Shown here in pieces: positions 27,658 to 35,578 of a DNA stretch of 64,000 nucleotides; within the stretch, counting starts at the first letter, position 1, and every line of letters starts with the position of its first letter. The stretch is taken from contig NZ_FNPK01000002.1 of assembly GCF_900107285.1 (NCBI RefSeq), positions 1-64,000 on the forward strand. Reading direction: 5' to 3'. The notes beneath the pieces were generated by a model that did no database searches, was not told the origin of the DNA, and was given only the letters and a program-made list of their open reading frames with translations. The position numbers and the translations under genes are program-made. This DNA comes from Acinetobacter kyonggiensis (GTDB taxonomy: Bacteria; Pseudomonadota; Gammaproteobacteria; Pseudomonadales; Moraxellaceae).

Positions 27658-27686
27658 CACACAATACTTTTACTTATACAGTAAAA

Positions 27687-28562
27687 TTATTGAGCAGCAG
27701 CTTGAGCAGCAGCAACTTCTTCAGCGAAGCTCATTTCTGCTTTTTTCTCAATCCCTTCACCTACTTCGAAGCGAACAAATTGAGCTACAACTGTAGCAGT
27801 TGCTTTTAATACATCAGCAACTTTTTTGTCGTTGTCAATAACGTACATTTGACGTTCAAGCACAACTTCATTCAAGTATTTTTCAACTGAACCAGTCACC
27901 ATTTTTTCAACGATGTTTGCTGGCTTACCAGATTCAATCGCTTTCGCTTCAGCAATTTCTTTCTCTTTAGCGATAAGATCAGCAGATACACCTTCAGCAT
28001 TTACAGCAACTGGATTGAATGCAGCAACGTGCATTGCAATACCTTTACCTGTAGCAGCATCACCAGTGTAAGATACAACTACACCAATTTTTAAACCGTG
28101 TTTGTAAACTGCAAGGTTTTCACCTTCAACAATTTTCGCACGACGAACTTGGATGTTTTCACCGATTTTTTGAACAAGTGCAATACGCGCTTCTTCTACA
28201 GTCGTACCATCTTCAAGTTTTAATTCAGCAATTTTAGCAGCATCAGTTTCGTTTGCAGCAAGTGCAGCAGCAGCAACTTTAGCAGAAAAACCAGCAAAGT
28301 TTTCGTCTTTAGCAACGAAGTCAGTTTGACAGTTTACTTCTAAAAGAAGTGCTTTGTTGCCTTCTTGAGCAATAGTGATCGCGCCATCAGCAGCAATGTT
28401 ACCAGCTTTTTTAGCTGCTTTTGCTTGACCTGATTTACGAAGGTTATCAATCGCTAATTCAACATCACCATTCGATTCTGTTAATGCTTTTTTGCATTCC
28501 ATCATCGCAAGACCAGTACGGTCACGTAATTCTTTTACCATGCTCGCTGTAACTGCAGTCAT
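27687..28562 (-). CDS. tsf: Elongation factor Ts
   Basis: Nucleotide exchange factor for EF-Tu. 291 residues, close to the 283 of E. coli. The N-terminal UBA-like module has VKELRDRTGLAMMECKKAL, and the signature CQTDFVAKDENF follows. The gene is downstream of rpsB, the order found across bacteria, with a 140-base gap that holds an attenuator hairpin. Confidence 0.98.
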   Translation of the reverse strand: MTAVTASMVKELRDRTGLAMMECKKALTESNGDVELAIDNLRKSGQAKAAKKAGNIAADGAITIAQEGNKALLLEVNCQTDFVAKDENFAGFSAKVAAAALAANETDAAKIAELKLEDGTTVEEARIALVQKIGENIQVRRAKIVEGENLAVYKHGLKIGVVVSYTGDAATGKGIAMHVAAFNPVAVNAEGVSADLIAKEKEIAEAKAIESGKPANIVEKMVTGSVEKYLNEVVLERQMYVIDNDKKVADVLKATATVVAQFVRFEVGEGIEKKAEMSFAEEVAAAQAAAQ

Positions 28563-28601
28563 GTTGTTCTCCTAAATACGGTAGAAAATTCAATCTGTTC
28601 A

Positions 28602-28634
28602 ACAAAAACGGCCCAAAGTGTTCTCTGGGCCGTT
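28602..28634 (-). terminator. Attenuator/terminator between rpsB and tsf
   Basis: On the minus strand the 9-bp stem AACGGCCCA/TGGGCCGTT is followed by TTTTTG. It lies between the two genes, so it can reduce tsf relative to rpsB, as in the E. coli operon. Confidence 0.85.
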
Positions 28635-28702
28635 CTGCTTTCTTGACGCTTAATTTGCCACCATTACATGTCGCAAAAATGACAACCTTGCGTCAAAACG
28701 CA

Positions 28703-29455
28703 TTAAGCCTCTGGAGCTTCTTTAGCAACTTCTTCAACTTTAGCTTGAGCGTTTGCTTGTGATTGAGCGTACTCTTTACCAGCAAGAATCGCATCAGCCA
28801 TAGCAGAAGCGTAAAGTGTAACCGCACGGATTGCATCGTCATTACCCGGAATAACGTAGTCTACGTTGTCTGGGTTAGAGTTTGTATCAACGATACCGAT
28901 TACAGGAATACCAAGGTTTTTAGCTTCTTTAATCGCGATTGATTCGTGGTCAACGTCAATTACGAATAATGCGTCAGGTAAACCACCCATGTTTTTAACG
29001 CCGCCTAAAGCACGTTCAAGTTTTTCCATCTCACGAGTACGCTCTAAAGCTTCACGTTTAGTAAGCTTAAGGAAAGTACCGTCTTGAGATTGAGTTTGAA
29101 GGTCTTTCAAACGGTTGATCGATTGACGAAGAGTTTTCCAGTTCGTCAACATACCACCTAACCAACGGTGATCAACATATGGTTGACCAGCACGTTGCGC
29201 TTGTTCACGGATGATGTTAGAAGCAGCACGTTTAGTACCAACGAACAATACTTTGTTCTTTTTGCTAGCAAGATTGTTAACAAAGTTCAAAGCATCATTT
29301 AACGCAGGAACAGTGTGTTCAAGGTTGATGATGTGAATTTTGTTACGCGCACCAAAGATGTATTCACGCATCTTTGGATTCCAGAAACGAGTTTGGTGAC
29401 CAAAGTGCGCGCCTGCTTGAAGAAGGTCACGCATGCTTACGTTGTAATCTGCCAT
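28703..29455 (-). CDS. rpsB: 30S ribosomal protein S2
   Basis: 250 residues. Family blocks [33 protein letters not shown] and [20 protein letters not shown] are intact. It opens the rpsB-tsf transcription unit and has a leader of about 157 bases with base-pairing potential, as expected for S2 autoregulation. It is divergent from map. Confidence 0.98.
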   Translation of the reverse strand: MADYNVSMRDLLQAGAHFGHQTRFWNPKMREYIFGARNKIHIINLEHTVPALNDALNFVNNLASKKNKVLFVGTKRAASNIIREQAQRAGQPYVDHRWLGGMLTNWKTLRQSINRLKDLQTQSQDGTFLKLTKREALERTREMEKLERALGGVKNMGGLPDALFVIDVDHESIAIKEAKNLGIPVIGIVDTNSNPDNVDYVIPGNDDAIRAVTLYASAMADAILAGKEYAQSQANAQAKVEEVAKEAPEA

Positions 29456-29613
29456 TTTCTTTATACCTTAAAGTTTGGGTTAGGCCTCCATATATCCGCA
29501 TTCTCCACCCCAAAGGGCACCCAGAGAAATGTGTCGATATATGTGCGGATTTTGTTGCCCCATCCAACAAAGCCCGTGAAATATATTCACGAAAAAGCAT
29601 TTGATAAAATGGG
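29456..29613 (-). promoter_or_regulatory. rpsB mRNA leader, probable S2 autoregulatory element
   Basis: On the minus strand the blocks complementary to 29536-29550 and 29488-29500 can pair in two ways: CCGCA with TGCGG and CATATAT with ATATATG. The two helices cross, so they form either a pseudoknot or a switch. A GGGTGCCC...GGGG segment lies between. S2 is known to repress its own mRNA through a leader in gammaproteobacteria; the assignment here is by position and structure. Confidence 0.6.
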
Positions 29614-29619
29614 CGGCTA

Positions 29620-29649
29620 TTTATACCATAGTCACATATAAATTTCCAA
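29620..29649 (-). promoter_or_regulatory. Promoter of rpsB-tsf
   Basis: Minus-strand TTGGAA (29644-29649), 18 bases, and extended -10 TGGTATAAA with hexamer at 29620-29625. Confidence 0.6.
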
Positions 29650-29664
29650 AAGTTTTTAGAGATC

Positions 29665-30492
29665 ATGAACAGTACTTACCAAGCGCCACGTCGACTTATT
29701 AAAACCCCAGATGAAATTGAAAAAATGCGTGTGGCGGGACGACTGGCGGCTGAAGTTTTGGATATGATCAAACCGCATATCAAACCGGGTGTCACCACAC
29801 TTGAGCTTGATACGATTTGTCACGACTATATTGTCAATGTTCAAGATGCCATTCCTGCATGTTTAGGTTATGGCGCAGCTCCTGGACGCCCTGCGTTCCA
29901 ACATGTCATTTGCACATCGGTCAACCATGTGGTTTGCCACGGCATTCCTTCTGACAGTAAAAAACTGAAAAAAGGTGACATCCTCAATATTGATGTCACT
30001 GTGATTAAAGATGGTTATCATGGCGATACCAATATGATGTATATCGTCGGTGGCGAAACGTCCATCTTGGCTGACCGTTTATGTAAAGTGGCTCAAGAAG
30101 CGATGTATCGCGGTATCGAAACCGTTAAACCAGGTTCAACAATTGGCGACATTGGTCATGCAATTCAACAATATGTTGAGTCGGAACGCTTTGGTGTGGT
30201 TCGTGAATACTGTGGTCATGGTATTGGCACAGTATTCCATGATGAACCACAAGTACTGCACTATGGTCAAGGCAATAGCGGCATGATCCTTGAAGAAGGT
30301 ATGACTTTTACTATTGAACCTATGGTCAATGGTGGAGACTGGAAAACCAAACTTCTAGGTGATAAATGGACAGTCGTCACCAAAGACCATACTTTGTCTG
30401 CTCAATATGAACATACGCTTTTGGTCACAAAAACTGGGGTTGAAGTACTCACTGCCCGTCCTGAAGAAGATTTATCGCGCTTTATGAAATAA
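29665..30492 (+). CDS. map: Methionine aminopeptidase, type I
   Basis: Removes the initiator methionine from nascent proteins. 275 residues. The metal ligands are in NIDVTVIKDGYHGDTN (two Asp), CGHGIG (His), TIEPMV (Glu) and the C-terminal QYEHTLLVT (Glu). It is divergent from rpsB, as in many gammaproteobacteria, with start ATG at 29665. It has its own terminator. Confidence 0.97.
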   Translation: MNSTYQAPRRLIKTPDEIEKMRVAGRLAAEVLDMIKPHIKPGVTTLELDTICHDYIVNVQDAIPACLGYGAAPGRPAFQHVICTSVNHVVCHGIPSDSKKLKKGDILNIDVTVIKDGYHGDTNMMYIVGGETSILADRLCKVAQEAMYRGIETVKPGSTIGDIGHAIQQYVESERFGVVREYCGHGIGTVFHDEPQVLHYGQGNSGMILEEGMTFTIEPMVNGGDWKTKLLGDKWTVVTKDHTLSAQYEHTLLVTKTGVEVLTARPEEDLSRFMK

Positions 30493-30514
30493 AAATTCAA
30501 GCATCTATTTTAAA

Positions 30515-30548
30515 ATAGGCTACTTCAATGTGGCCTTTTTATTTTTTT
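30515..30548 (+). terminator. Terminator of map
   Basis: Stem AGGCTAC-TTCAAT-GTGGCCT (one G-U pair) followed by a T-rich tail. Confidence 0.75.
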
Positions 30549-30658
30549 ACTTTTAATACGCAGTTTTTAGCTTACATCCATACAAGTGCTAATTGATTTT
30601 TAAAACATTTTAACCATACTGGCACCTATCCCAATTCATTTTCAGTTCAGAGCCTTCT

Positions 30659-31078
30659 ATGTCCGATTTTAGTAATGTCACAGTAACCCACAATGATGAT
30701 GACTCTGTTTCATTGTTAATTGATCAAAAGCCTATTTCTGAACGCTATGGCATGAATTTTAGCGCAACGATTGTCGATGAACTAAAAGCACTCACTACAG
30801 GTCAAAGTCTCAAACTATTCGAGCAATTTGTCTTTTCACATACCGATTTAAACTTTGAACACAGCTATCGTTACGTGACCTGCGTAATTAACCAAGAATC
30901 TGGTTACATCACCTCATCTAATTTCGTTTATAAAATTACTGCTGTAGATCAACAACCGATAGAACATGTCATTACTAAGCAAGGACAAGCAATGACCGCA
31001 GAAGATGTTCGTGAATTCATTAATGCTCATCTACAAAAATCTCTAAGCGATTACACAGACTTAAAATACGCTTATTAA
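30659..31078 (+). CDS. Hypothetical protein
   Basis: 139 residues, family not recognised. N-terminus MSDFSNVTVTHNDDDSVSLL; a beta-rich soluble protein with no signal or membrane segment. A segment FSHTDLNFEHSYRYVTCVIN is its most distinctive part. It stands alone between map and aspB. An imperfect hairpin without a T run (31101-31155) lies just after it. Confidence 0.7.
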   Translation: MSDFSNVTVTHNDDDSVSLLIDQKPISERYGMNFSATIVDELKALTTGQSLKLFEQFVFSHTDLNFEHSYRYVTCVINQESGYITSSNFVYKITAVDQQPIEHVITKQGQAMTAEDVREFINAHLQKSLSDYTDLKYAY

Positions 31079-31389
31079 AGTTTAATTAAATTATTTCATC
31101 ATGTTGGGCACAATCATTAGCACTATTTTTCATTCAAATGCAGTGCCCACAACATCCTACAAATCTTTGCTTAAAACCTCAATTTTAGACCCGACTTATT
31201 GCCACAAACCATATTCCGATTTCACTACCAATAAAGCCATCAGCTTTTATAGCGCTATATAAACCATCAATTAAACAAAACAATGTACTTTTTCTATTGT
31301 TGGCGCATTCTGTCTCCCCTTTCTTGTGTTTTTTAGGCTAAAATAATCTGCTTTTTTATTTTCTAATCCCCATAAGAAGGAATACTGCC
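31079..31389. other. Intergenic region upstream of aspB
   Basis: Contains a stem of 10-11 bp with a 2-base bulge (31101-31155, ATGTTGGGCAC against GTGCCCACAACAT, loop 31 bases). Nothing else was recognised. The aspB promoter must lie near 31320-31360. Confidence 0.4.
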
Positions 31390-32616
31390 GTGGACGTACG
31401 TCTCTCTGATCGTGTAAATGCCATCAAACCGTCCCCTACACTTGCTGTTACCAACAAAGCTGCTGAACTTAAAGCTGCTGGTAAAAACGTAATTGGTTTG
31501 GGCGCAGGTGAACCAGATTTTGACACCCCACAACACATCAAAGATGCAGCAATTACAGCAATTAACAACGGTTTTACCAAATATACCGCTGTTGATGGTA
31601 CGCCAGGTCTTAAAAAAGCGATTATCGCAAAATTTAAACGCGACAATAATCTTGATTATGCAGCAAACCAAATCTTGGTTTCTTGCGGTGGCAAACAATC
31701 CTTCTTTAACTTGGCACTTGCTTTGTTAAATAAAGGTGATGAAGTCATTATTCCTGCACCTTATTGGGTAAGCTACCCAGATATGGTGATCATCGCTGAA
31801 GGCGTTCCAGTTGTTGTAAAATGTGGTGAAGAACAACGTTTCAAAATCACACCTGCTCAATTAGAAGCTGCAATCACTGACAAAACGCGTTTAGTCGTGC
31901 TTAACAGCCCATCTAACCCAACAGGCATGATTTACACTAAAGCTGAATTAGAAGCTTTGGCTGAAGTCCTTCGTAAATACCCAGAAGTTTATATCGCTTC
32001 TGATGATATGTACGAGCCAATCCGTTGGGATGATGAGTTCTACAACATCGCAACTGTTGCGCCTGACCTTTATGACCGTACAATCGTGTTAAACGGTGTG
32101 TCTAAAGCCTATGCAATGACTGGCTGGCGTATTGGCTATGCAGCGGGTCCTGCTAAATTGATTGGCGCAATGAAAAAAATCCAATCTCAATCGACTTCAA
32201 ACCCAACGTCTATTTCGCAAGTTGCTGCTGAAGCTGCATTGAATGGCCCTCAAGATGTTCTTGAGCCAATGATTGAAGCATTCAAACGTCGTCATGACTT
32301 AGTGATGGCTGGTTTAAATGACATCAACGGTATTTCTTGCCTACCTGCTGATGGTGCGTTCTATGCTTACGCAAACATCAAACCACTTATTCGTGCGAAA
32401 GGCTTAAAATCTTGCACAGAGTTTTCTGAATGGTTATTGGAAGAAACGGGTGTTGCCGTGGTTCCTGGTGATGCATTCGGTTTAGGTGGTTTCATGCGTA
32501 TTTCTTACGCAACTGCTGATGAAGTACTTGTAGATGCACTTGCTCGTATTAAGAAAGCTGCTGATTCAATCGAAGGCGTAGACGCTGCGATTGCTTCAAT
32601 TGCTGCTGAAAAATAA
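31390..32616 (+). CDS. aspB: Aspartate aminotransferase, class I
   Basis: 408 residues. PLP-dependent transamination between aspartate and 2-oxoglutarate. The Schiff-base lysine is in NGVSKAYAMTGWRIGY, and the N-terminal GLGAGEPDFDTP and NSPSNPTG blocks are those of the AspB (Igamma/Ib) group. The start is GTG at 31390, with AAGGA nine bases upstream; it gives MDVRLSDRV. Monocistronic with a strong terminator. Activity on other amino acids cannot be excluded. Confidence 0.93.
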   Translation: MDVRLSDRVNAIKPSPTLAVTNKAAELKAAGKNVIGLGAGEPDFDTPQHIKDAAITAINNGFTKYTAVDGTPGLKKAIIAKFKRDNNLDYAANQILVSCGGKQSFFNLALALLNKGDEVIIPAPYWVSYPDMVIIAEGVPVVVKCGEEQRFKITPAQLEAAITDKTRLVVLNSPSNPTGMIYTKAELEALAEVLRKYPEVYIASDDMYEPIRWDDEFYNIATVAPDLYDRTIVLNGVSKAYAMTGWRIGYAAGPAKLIGAMKKIQSQSTSNPTSISQVAAEAALNGPQDVLEPMIEAFKRRHDLVMAGLNDINGISCLPADGAFYAYANIKPLIRAKGLKSCTEFSEWLLEETGVAVVPGDAFGLGGFMRISYATADEVLVDALARIKKAADSIEGVDAAIASIAAEK

Positions 32617-32640
32617 TCTGCTTTTTATAAAGCTAGATTA

Positions 32641-32670
32641 AAAAAACCCGCGATTTTCGCGGGTTTTTTT
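32641..32670 (+). terminator. Terminator of aspB
   Basis: Stem AACCCGCGA-TTT-TCGCGGGTT with T7. Confidence 0.93.
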
Positions 32671-32710
32671 AAAATTAAAAATAAACACTTAATATAAGAA
32701 AGTGACTTAC

Positions 32711-33550
32711 TTATTTTTCTTCAACGCTATTTTTTCCTGCATAAATCACCAAGAAAATCCCCAATAAAACAATCACGGTTGATAAAACAAGACGTAGCCC
32801 AATAGTTTCACCAATAAAAAGTGAACCACCTAAAATTGCTAAACATGGCACACTCAACTGTACAGTGCTCGCATCTATACGATCTATACGCTTAACAATG
32901 GAATACCACAGCACATAGGCTCCACCAGAGGTAACTCCACCTGAAAGCATGGCAAGAACAACGCCTTGAGCACTCATATTTGCACCTTGATGTAACATAA
33001 AATAGCCCAAGATCACCAAAGGAACAGCCAGCAAGAAATTCCCCAAACTGCTTGCTAAAGGACTCAGCATCTTCTTACCTAAAATACTATAAACAGCCCA
33101 AGCTAAACCGGAAATCATCATAATGATGGCATAACTCAAACTCGGTGCACTGGCCCCCGGTAAAAGTAAAATCGCAATCCCCATTAATGCAAGGATTAAA
33201 CCAAAACCACGTTTTAAATTTAGTTTTTCACCATGAAAAACAGCATAAAAAACCATTATCAATTGTACCGTTCCAAAGAGTAAAAGCGCCCCAACACCTG
33301 CATCAATTTGGATATAAGCATATGAAAATGCCACAATATAAATTGCCAAAGCCAACGCACTGTATAAATTCCATTGTATTGCCTGTCGCGTTTGACTCAG
33401 CAACCACAGCATTAACAAGACCACAGCACCACTACAGACACGAATTACACTAAAACTTAACGGATCTATTTGCTGTCCAGCCAAAGCTAAACGACACAAC
33501 ACTGAATTCGCAGAAAAAGCGATCATTGCCAAAATTATTTTAAATAGCAT
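32711..33550 (-). CDS. DMT-superfamily (EamA) transporter
   Basis: 279 residues with about ten membrane helices in two EamA repeats. The second repeat has GLAWAVYSILGKKM and the first ends near YAVFHGEKLNLKRG. Members export amino acids, metabolites or drugs in the inner membrane; the substrate is not shown by the sequence. The final helix LVLSTVIVLLGIFLVIY is followed by a short charged tail. It is monocistronic and convergent with aspB. Confidence 0.88.
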   Translation of the reverse strand: MLFKIILAMIAFSANSVLCRLALAGQQIDPLSFSVIRVCSGAVVLLMLWLLSQTRQAIQWNLYSALALAIYIVAFSYAYIQIDAGVGALLLFGTVQLIMVFYAVFHGEKLNLKRGFGLILALMGIAILLLPGASAPSLSYAIIMMISGLAWAVYSILGKKMLSPLASSLGNFLLAVPLVILGYFMLHQGANMSAQGVVLAMLSGGVTSGGAYVLWYSIVKRIDRIDASTVQLSVPCLAILGGSLFIGETIGLRLVLSTVIVLLGIFLVIYAGKNSVEEK

Positions 33551-33710
33551 TGTTGAGCATCCATATTCAACGACGGGCTTCTATTCACTCTTATAGATAT
33601 ACATATTTAGACATAAACTCCAGTTTTTATCTCTCATGTCTTAAATTAAATAACTGATGTTACGCAACGGCTTAAATCTGCCAAATTAAATTATAGAAAA
33701 AATTAATTTC

Positions 33711-33870
33711 GCGGATGGGTGGCATGGATGCCACCCGTTGGGCTGGCGTACAGGGATGTTCGCTCAGACCAATAAAGGGGTTTCTTGCGAAGTAATACTT
33801 CTCATTTGCCCTGTCAAAGTAACGAAATGCCTACACAAAGGTCTTTTAAACTTTGCAATACATCTAAGGC
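33711..33870 (+). other. GC-rich structured intergenic element
   Basis: A segment with clearly higher GC than its surroundings. It has a perfect 20-base hairpin (33717-33736, GGGTGGCAT-GG-ATGCCACCC). A long-range stem ACAGGG (33750-33755) with CCCTGT (33809-33814) encloses a second palindrome GAAGTA-A-TACTTC (33789-33801). Several short frames cross it, none recognised. It may be a structured RNA or a dispersed intergenic repeat; strand is assigned for convenience. Confidence 0.45.
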
Positions 33871-34203
33871 CGTGCACATGGCATAACATCAACTCAGTCA
33901 TCTGTATGTCAAGCTAATCAATCTTTATTCATGACTAGAATTATCAGGCTTTTTTAAATGACTACGTAACATCAGTTAAATAAACCAATTCAAGTCAGTC
34001 ATAAAAACTTATATGCTTCGCACACGCTCATTTTATGCTTATCTCAAACTTATTATTACAAAAAGAATATCCAACAAGGGCTTAAAATAAATATCAGCAG
34101 TCAAGCACACAAATCAGCTGCGTTAACTTGACGAATATAAAACAGCCCATTAAGTTACCTACACGTTTATTTTAAAACTCAATAATAATTCAGGAAGATC
34201 GTG
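33871..34203. other. AT-rich intergenic region upstream of the thioesterase gene
   Basis: No gene or strong repeat is seen between the structured element and the thioesterase. The gap from the transporter to the thioesterase is 650 bases in all. Confidence 0.45.
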
Positions 34204-34635
34204 ATGAATCCCAAAGAAATGACAGGACTGCAACTTTTACAAGCCATGTGCGCTGGAAAAATCCCAGCTGCAAGCATTAGTGAAACCATTCCTATGCAGC
34301 CATATGAAGTTTCTGAAGGAACAATCCGCTTCAAGGCTAAAGCAGATAGCCGTCATTTAAACCCACTGGGTGGTGTGCATGGCGGTTTTGCAGCAACAGT
34401 ACTCGATTCTGTCACAGGCTGCGCTGTACACAGCATGTTAGAAGCAGGTGTGGGTTACGGCACCATCGACCTAAACATTAAAATGTGCCGTCCTATTCCG
34501 CAAGATCAAGAACTTATTGCAATTGGCACAGTCATTAACATCAGTAAAAACTTAGGTATTTCGGAAGGTAAAATCATAGATGAAAATGGCAAGTTATATG
34601 CACATGCCACTGCAACCTGCATGATTATTCGTTAA
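34204..34635 (+). CDS. PaaI-family thioesterase (hotdog fold)
   Basis: 143 residues from ATG at 34204; a GTG three bases earlier is possible, but AGGA at 34192-34195 is better spaced for the ATG. The hotdog motif NPLGGVHGGFAATVLDSVTG contains the HGG and Asp positions used for acyl-CoA thioester hydrolysis in this family. The acyl-CoA substrate is unknown. Monocistronic. Confidence 0.87.
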   Translation: MNPKEMTGLQLLQAMCAGKIPAASISETIPMQPYEVSEGTIRFKAKADSRHLNPLGGVHGGFAATVLDSVTGCAVHSMLEAGVGYGTIDLNIKMCRPIPQDQELIAIGTVINISKNLGISEGKIIDENGKLYAHATATCMIIR

Positions 34636-34713
34636 TTTCTATACCTTAAACTGTTTAAGCCCAGTATTTTGGCAAACCAATCAAAGGTTTGCCATTACGA
34701 CATACTTTTCTGT

Positions 34714-35172
34714 TTATATGGCTGTTTTAAAATTTTTAATCAGGCTGCCCTGAAAAATACTCGGACGATGTGTACCTTTAAAAATACACAAATATTTAAA
34801 TACACTATCTAAAGATACGGAAAGCTTTTTTTGCTCAGACACAGACCAGACTTTCGAATTGTTTCGTCCTGATAAAGCACTGCCATTTAACTGATAAAGA
34901 TATAAATCATGATCACGCTGTAACGGTTTTTTACGGCCATTAGAATAACTTTCCAGCAGCAATTGACATGGCGAGTTAATCAACCATTTATCACTAAACC
35001 AAAGCTGTAATAAATCACCAAGATAAAGCTGTTCAGTGCCCACTGGCCACACCTGAATATAAGCGTCTTCTACCGCAGTTCGATACTGTACAGAATCTTG
35101 AATAATTGAAAGGTAGTTGTCTTGATAAAAAGATAAATTTGAAAAAATTTCGGCAATCGTCAGCGTATGCAT
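34714..35172 (-). CDS. Hypothetical protein behind an operator-like palindrome
   Basis: 152 residues from ATG at 35172 (MHTLTIAEIFSN), with AGGAGA spaced correctly; a longer frame to 35208 lacks such a site. The family is not recognised. It is soluble, Leu/Ser-rich, with LQLWFSDKWLINSPCQLLLESY in the middle. A perfect 20-bp palindrome lies 57 bases upstream, so the gene is probably under control of a TetR-type repressor encoded elsewhere. Confidence 0.7.
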   Translation of the reverse strand: MHTLTIAEIFSNLSFYQDNYLSIIQDSVQYRTAVEDAYIQVWPVGTEQLYLGDLLQLWFSDKWLINSPCQLLLESYSNGRKKPLQRDHDLYLYQLNGSALSGRNNSKVWSVSEQKKLSVSLDSVFKYLCIFKGTHRPSIFQGSLIKNFKTAI

Positions 35173-35228
35173 TCGCTTTCTCCTGTTTAGCCATTTTAGT
35201 GCTGGCAAGTTGGTTTTAAATCCACACT

Positions 35229-35248
35229 GTTTGAATGTTCATTCAAAC
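35229..35248. promoter_or_regulatory. Perfect palindromic operator, TetR-type
   Basis: GTTTGAATGTTCATTCAAAC is a perfect inverted repeat (9+2+9). Its size and symmetry fit TetR-family operators. It overlaps a possible -35 TTGAAT for the minus-strand gene. The cognate regulator is not in the window. Confidence 0.65.
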
Positions 35249-35411
35249 GCTCTGTTATGGATTTAATCTAGCAACTCATTTTTGGCTGTGCAAGTTTTTT
35301 TAACTATTTTGATTTATTTGTCTAAATAAAAAGCATACAGTGCAAAAATGAAGGAAAGGTGACAACTTTAGCTTGACCCTCTGAAAAATCCCCTTATAAT
35401 CGCACTCAGAT

Positions 35412-35487
35412 TCTCCAATAGCTCAGTCGGTAGAGCGACGGACTGTTAATCCGCAGGTCCCTGGTTCGAGCCCAGGTTGGAGAGCCA
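35412..35487 (+). tRNA. tRNA-Asn(GTT), copy 1
   Basis: 76 bases, acceptor TCTCCAA/TTGGAGA, discriminator G, encoded CCA, anticodon GTT in ACTGTTAATC. A strong promoter lies upstream: TTGACC (35373-35378), 16 bases, TATAAT (35395-35400). A terminator follows at once. Confidence 0.97.
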
Positions 35488-35493
35488 AATATT

Positions 35494-35528
35494 AAAAAGC
35501 CCAATCATTTTGAATTGGGCTTTTTTTA
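35494..35528 (+). terminator. Terminator of tRNA-Asn copy 1
   Basis: Stem AAAAGCCCAAT...ATTGGGCTTTT with T7. Confidence 0.92.
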
Positions 35529-35578
35529 TGCCTATATTTTAAATATACTGCGCCAAATCATTCTCTTAAAAATAAAAA

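Noticed and set aside
27687..29455. Possible toxin-antitoxin or other system hidden opposite tsf-rpsB
   Set aside because: Both strands were considered; only shadow frames occur opposite the two ribosomal/translation genes.
29315..29641. Plus-strand open frames of 76-108 codons opposite the rpsB start and leader
   Set aside because: They are antisense to the S2 leader and N-terminus, have no ribosome site and encode nothing family-like. The leader/promoter reading explains the region better.
33715..33807. Short coding frame through the GC-rich hairpin (MGGMDATRW...)
   Set aside because: The inverted repeat itself explains the open frame and no ribosome site is present; a structured element is the better reading.
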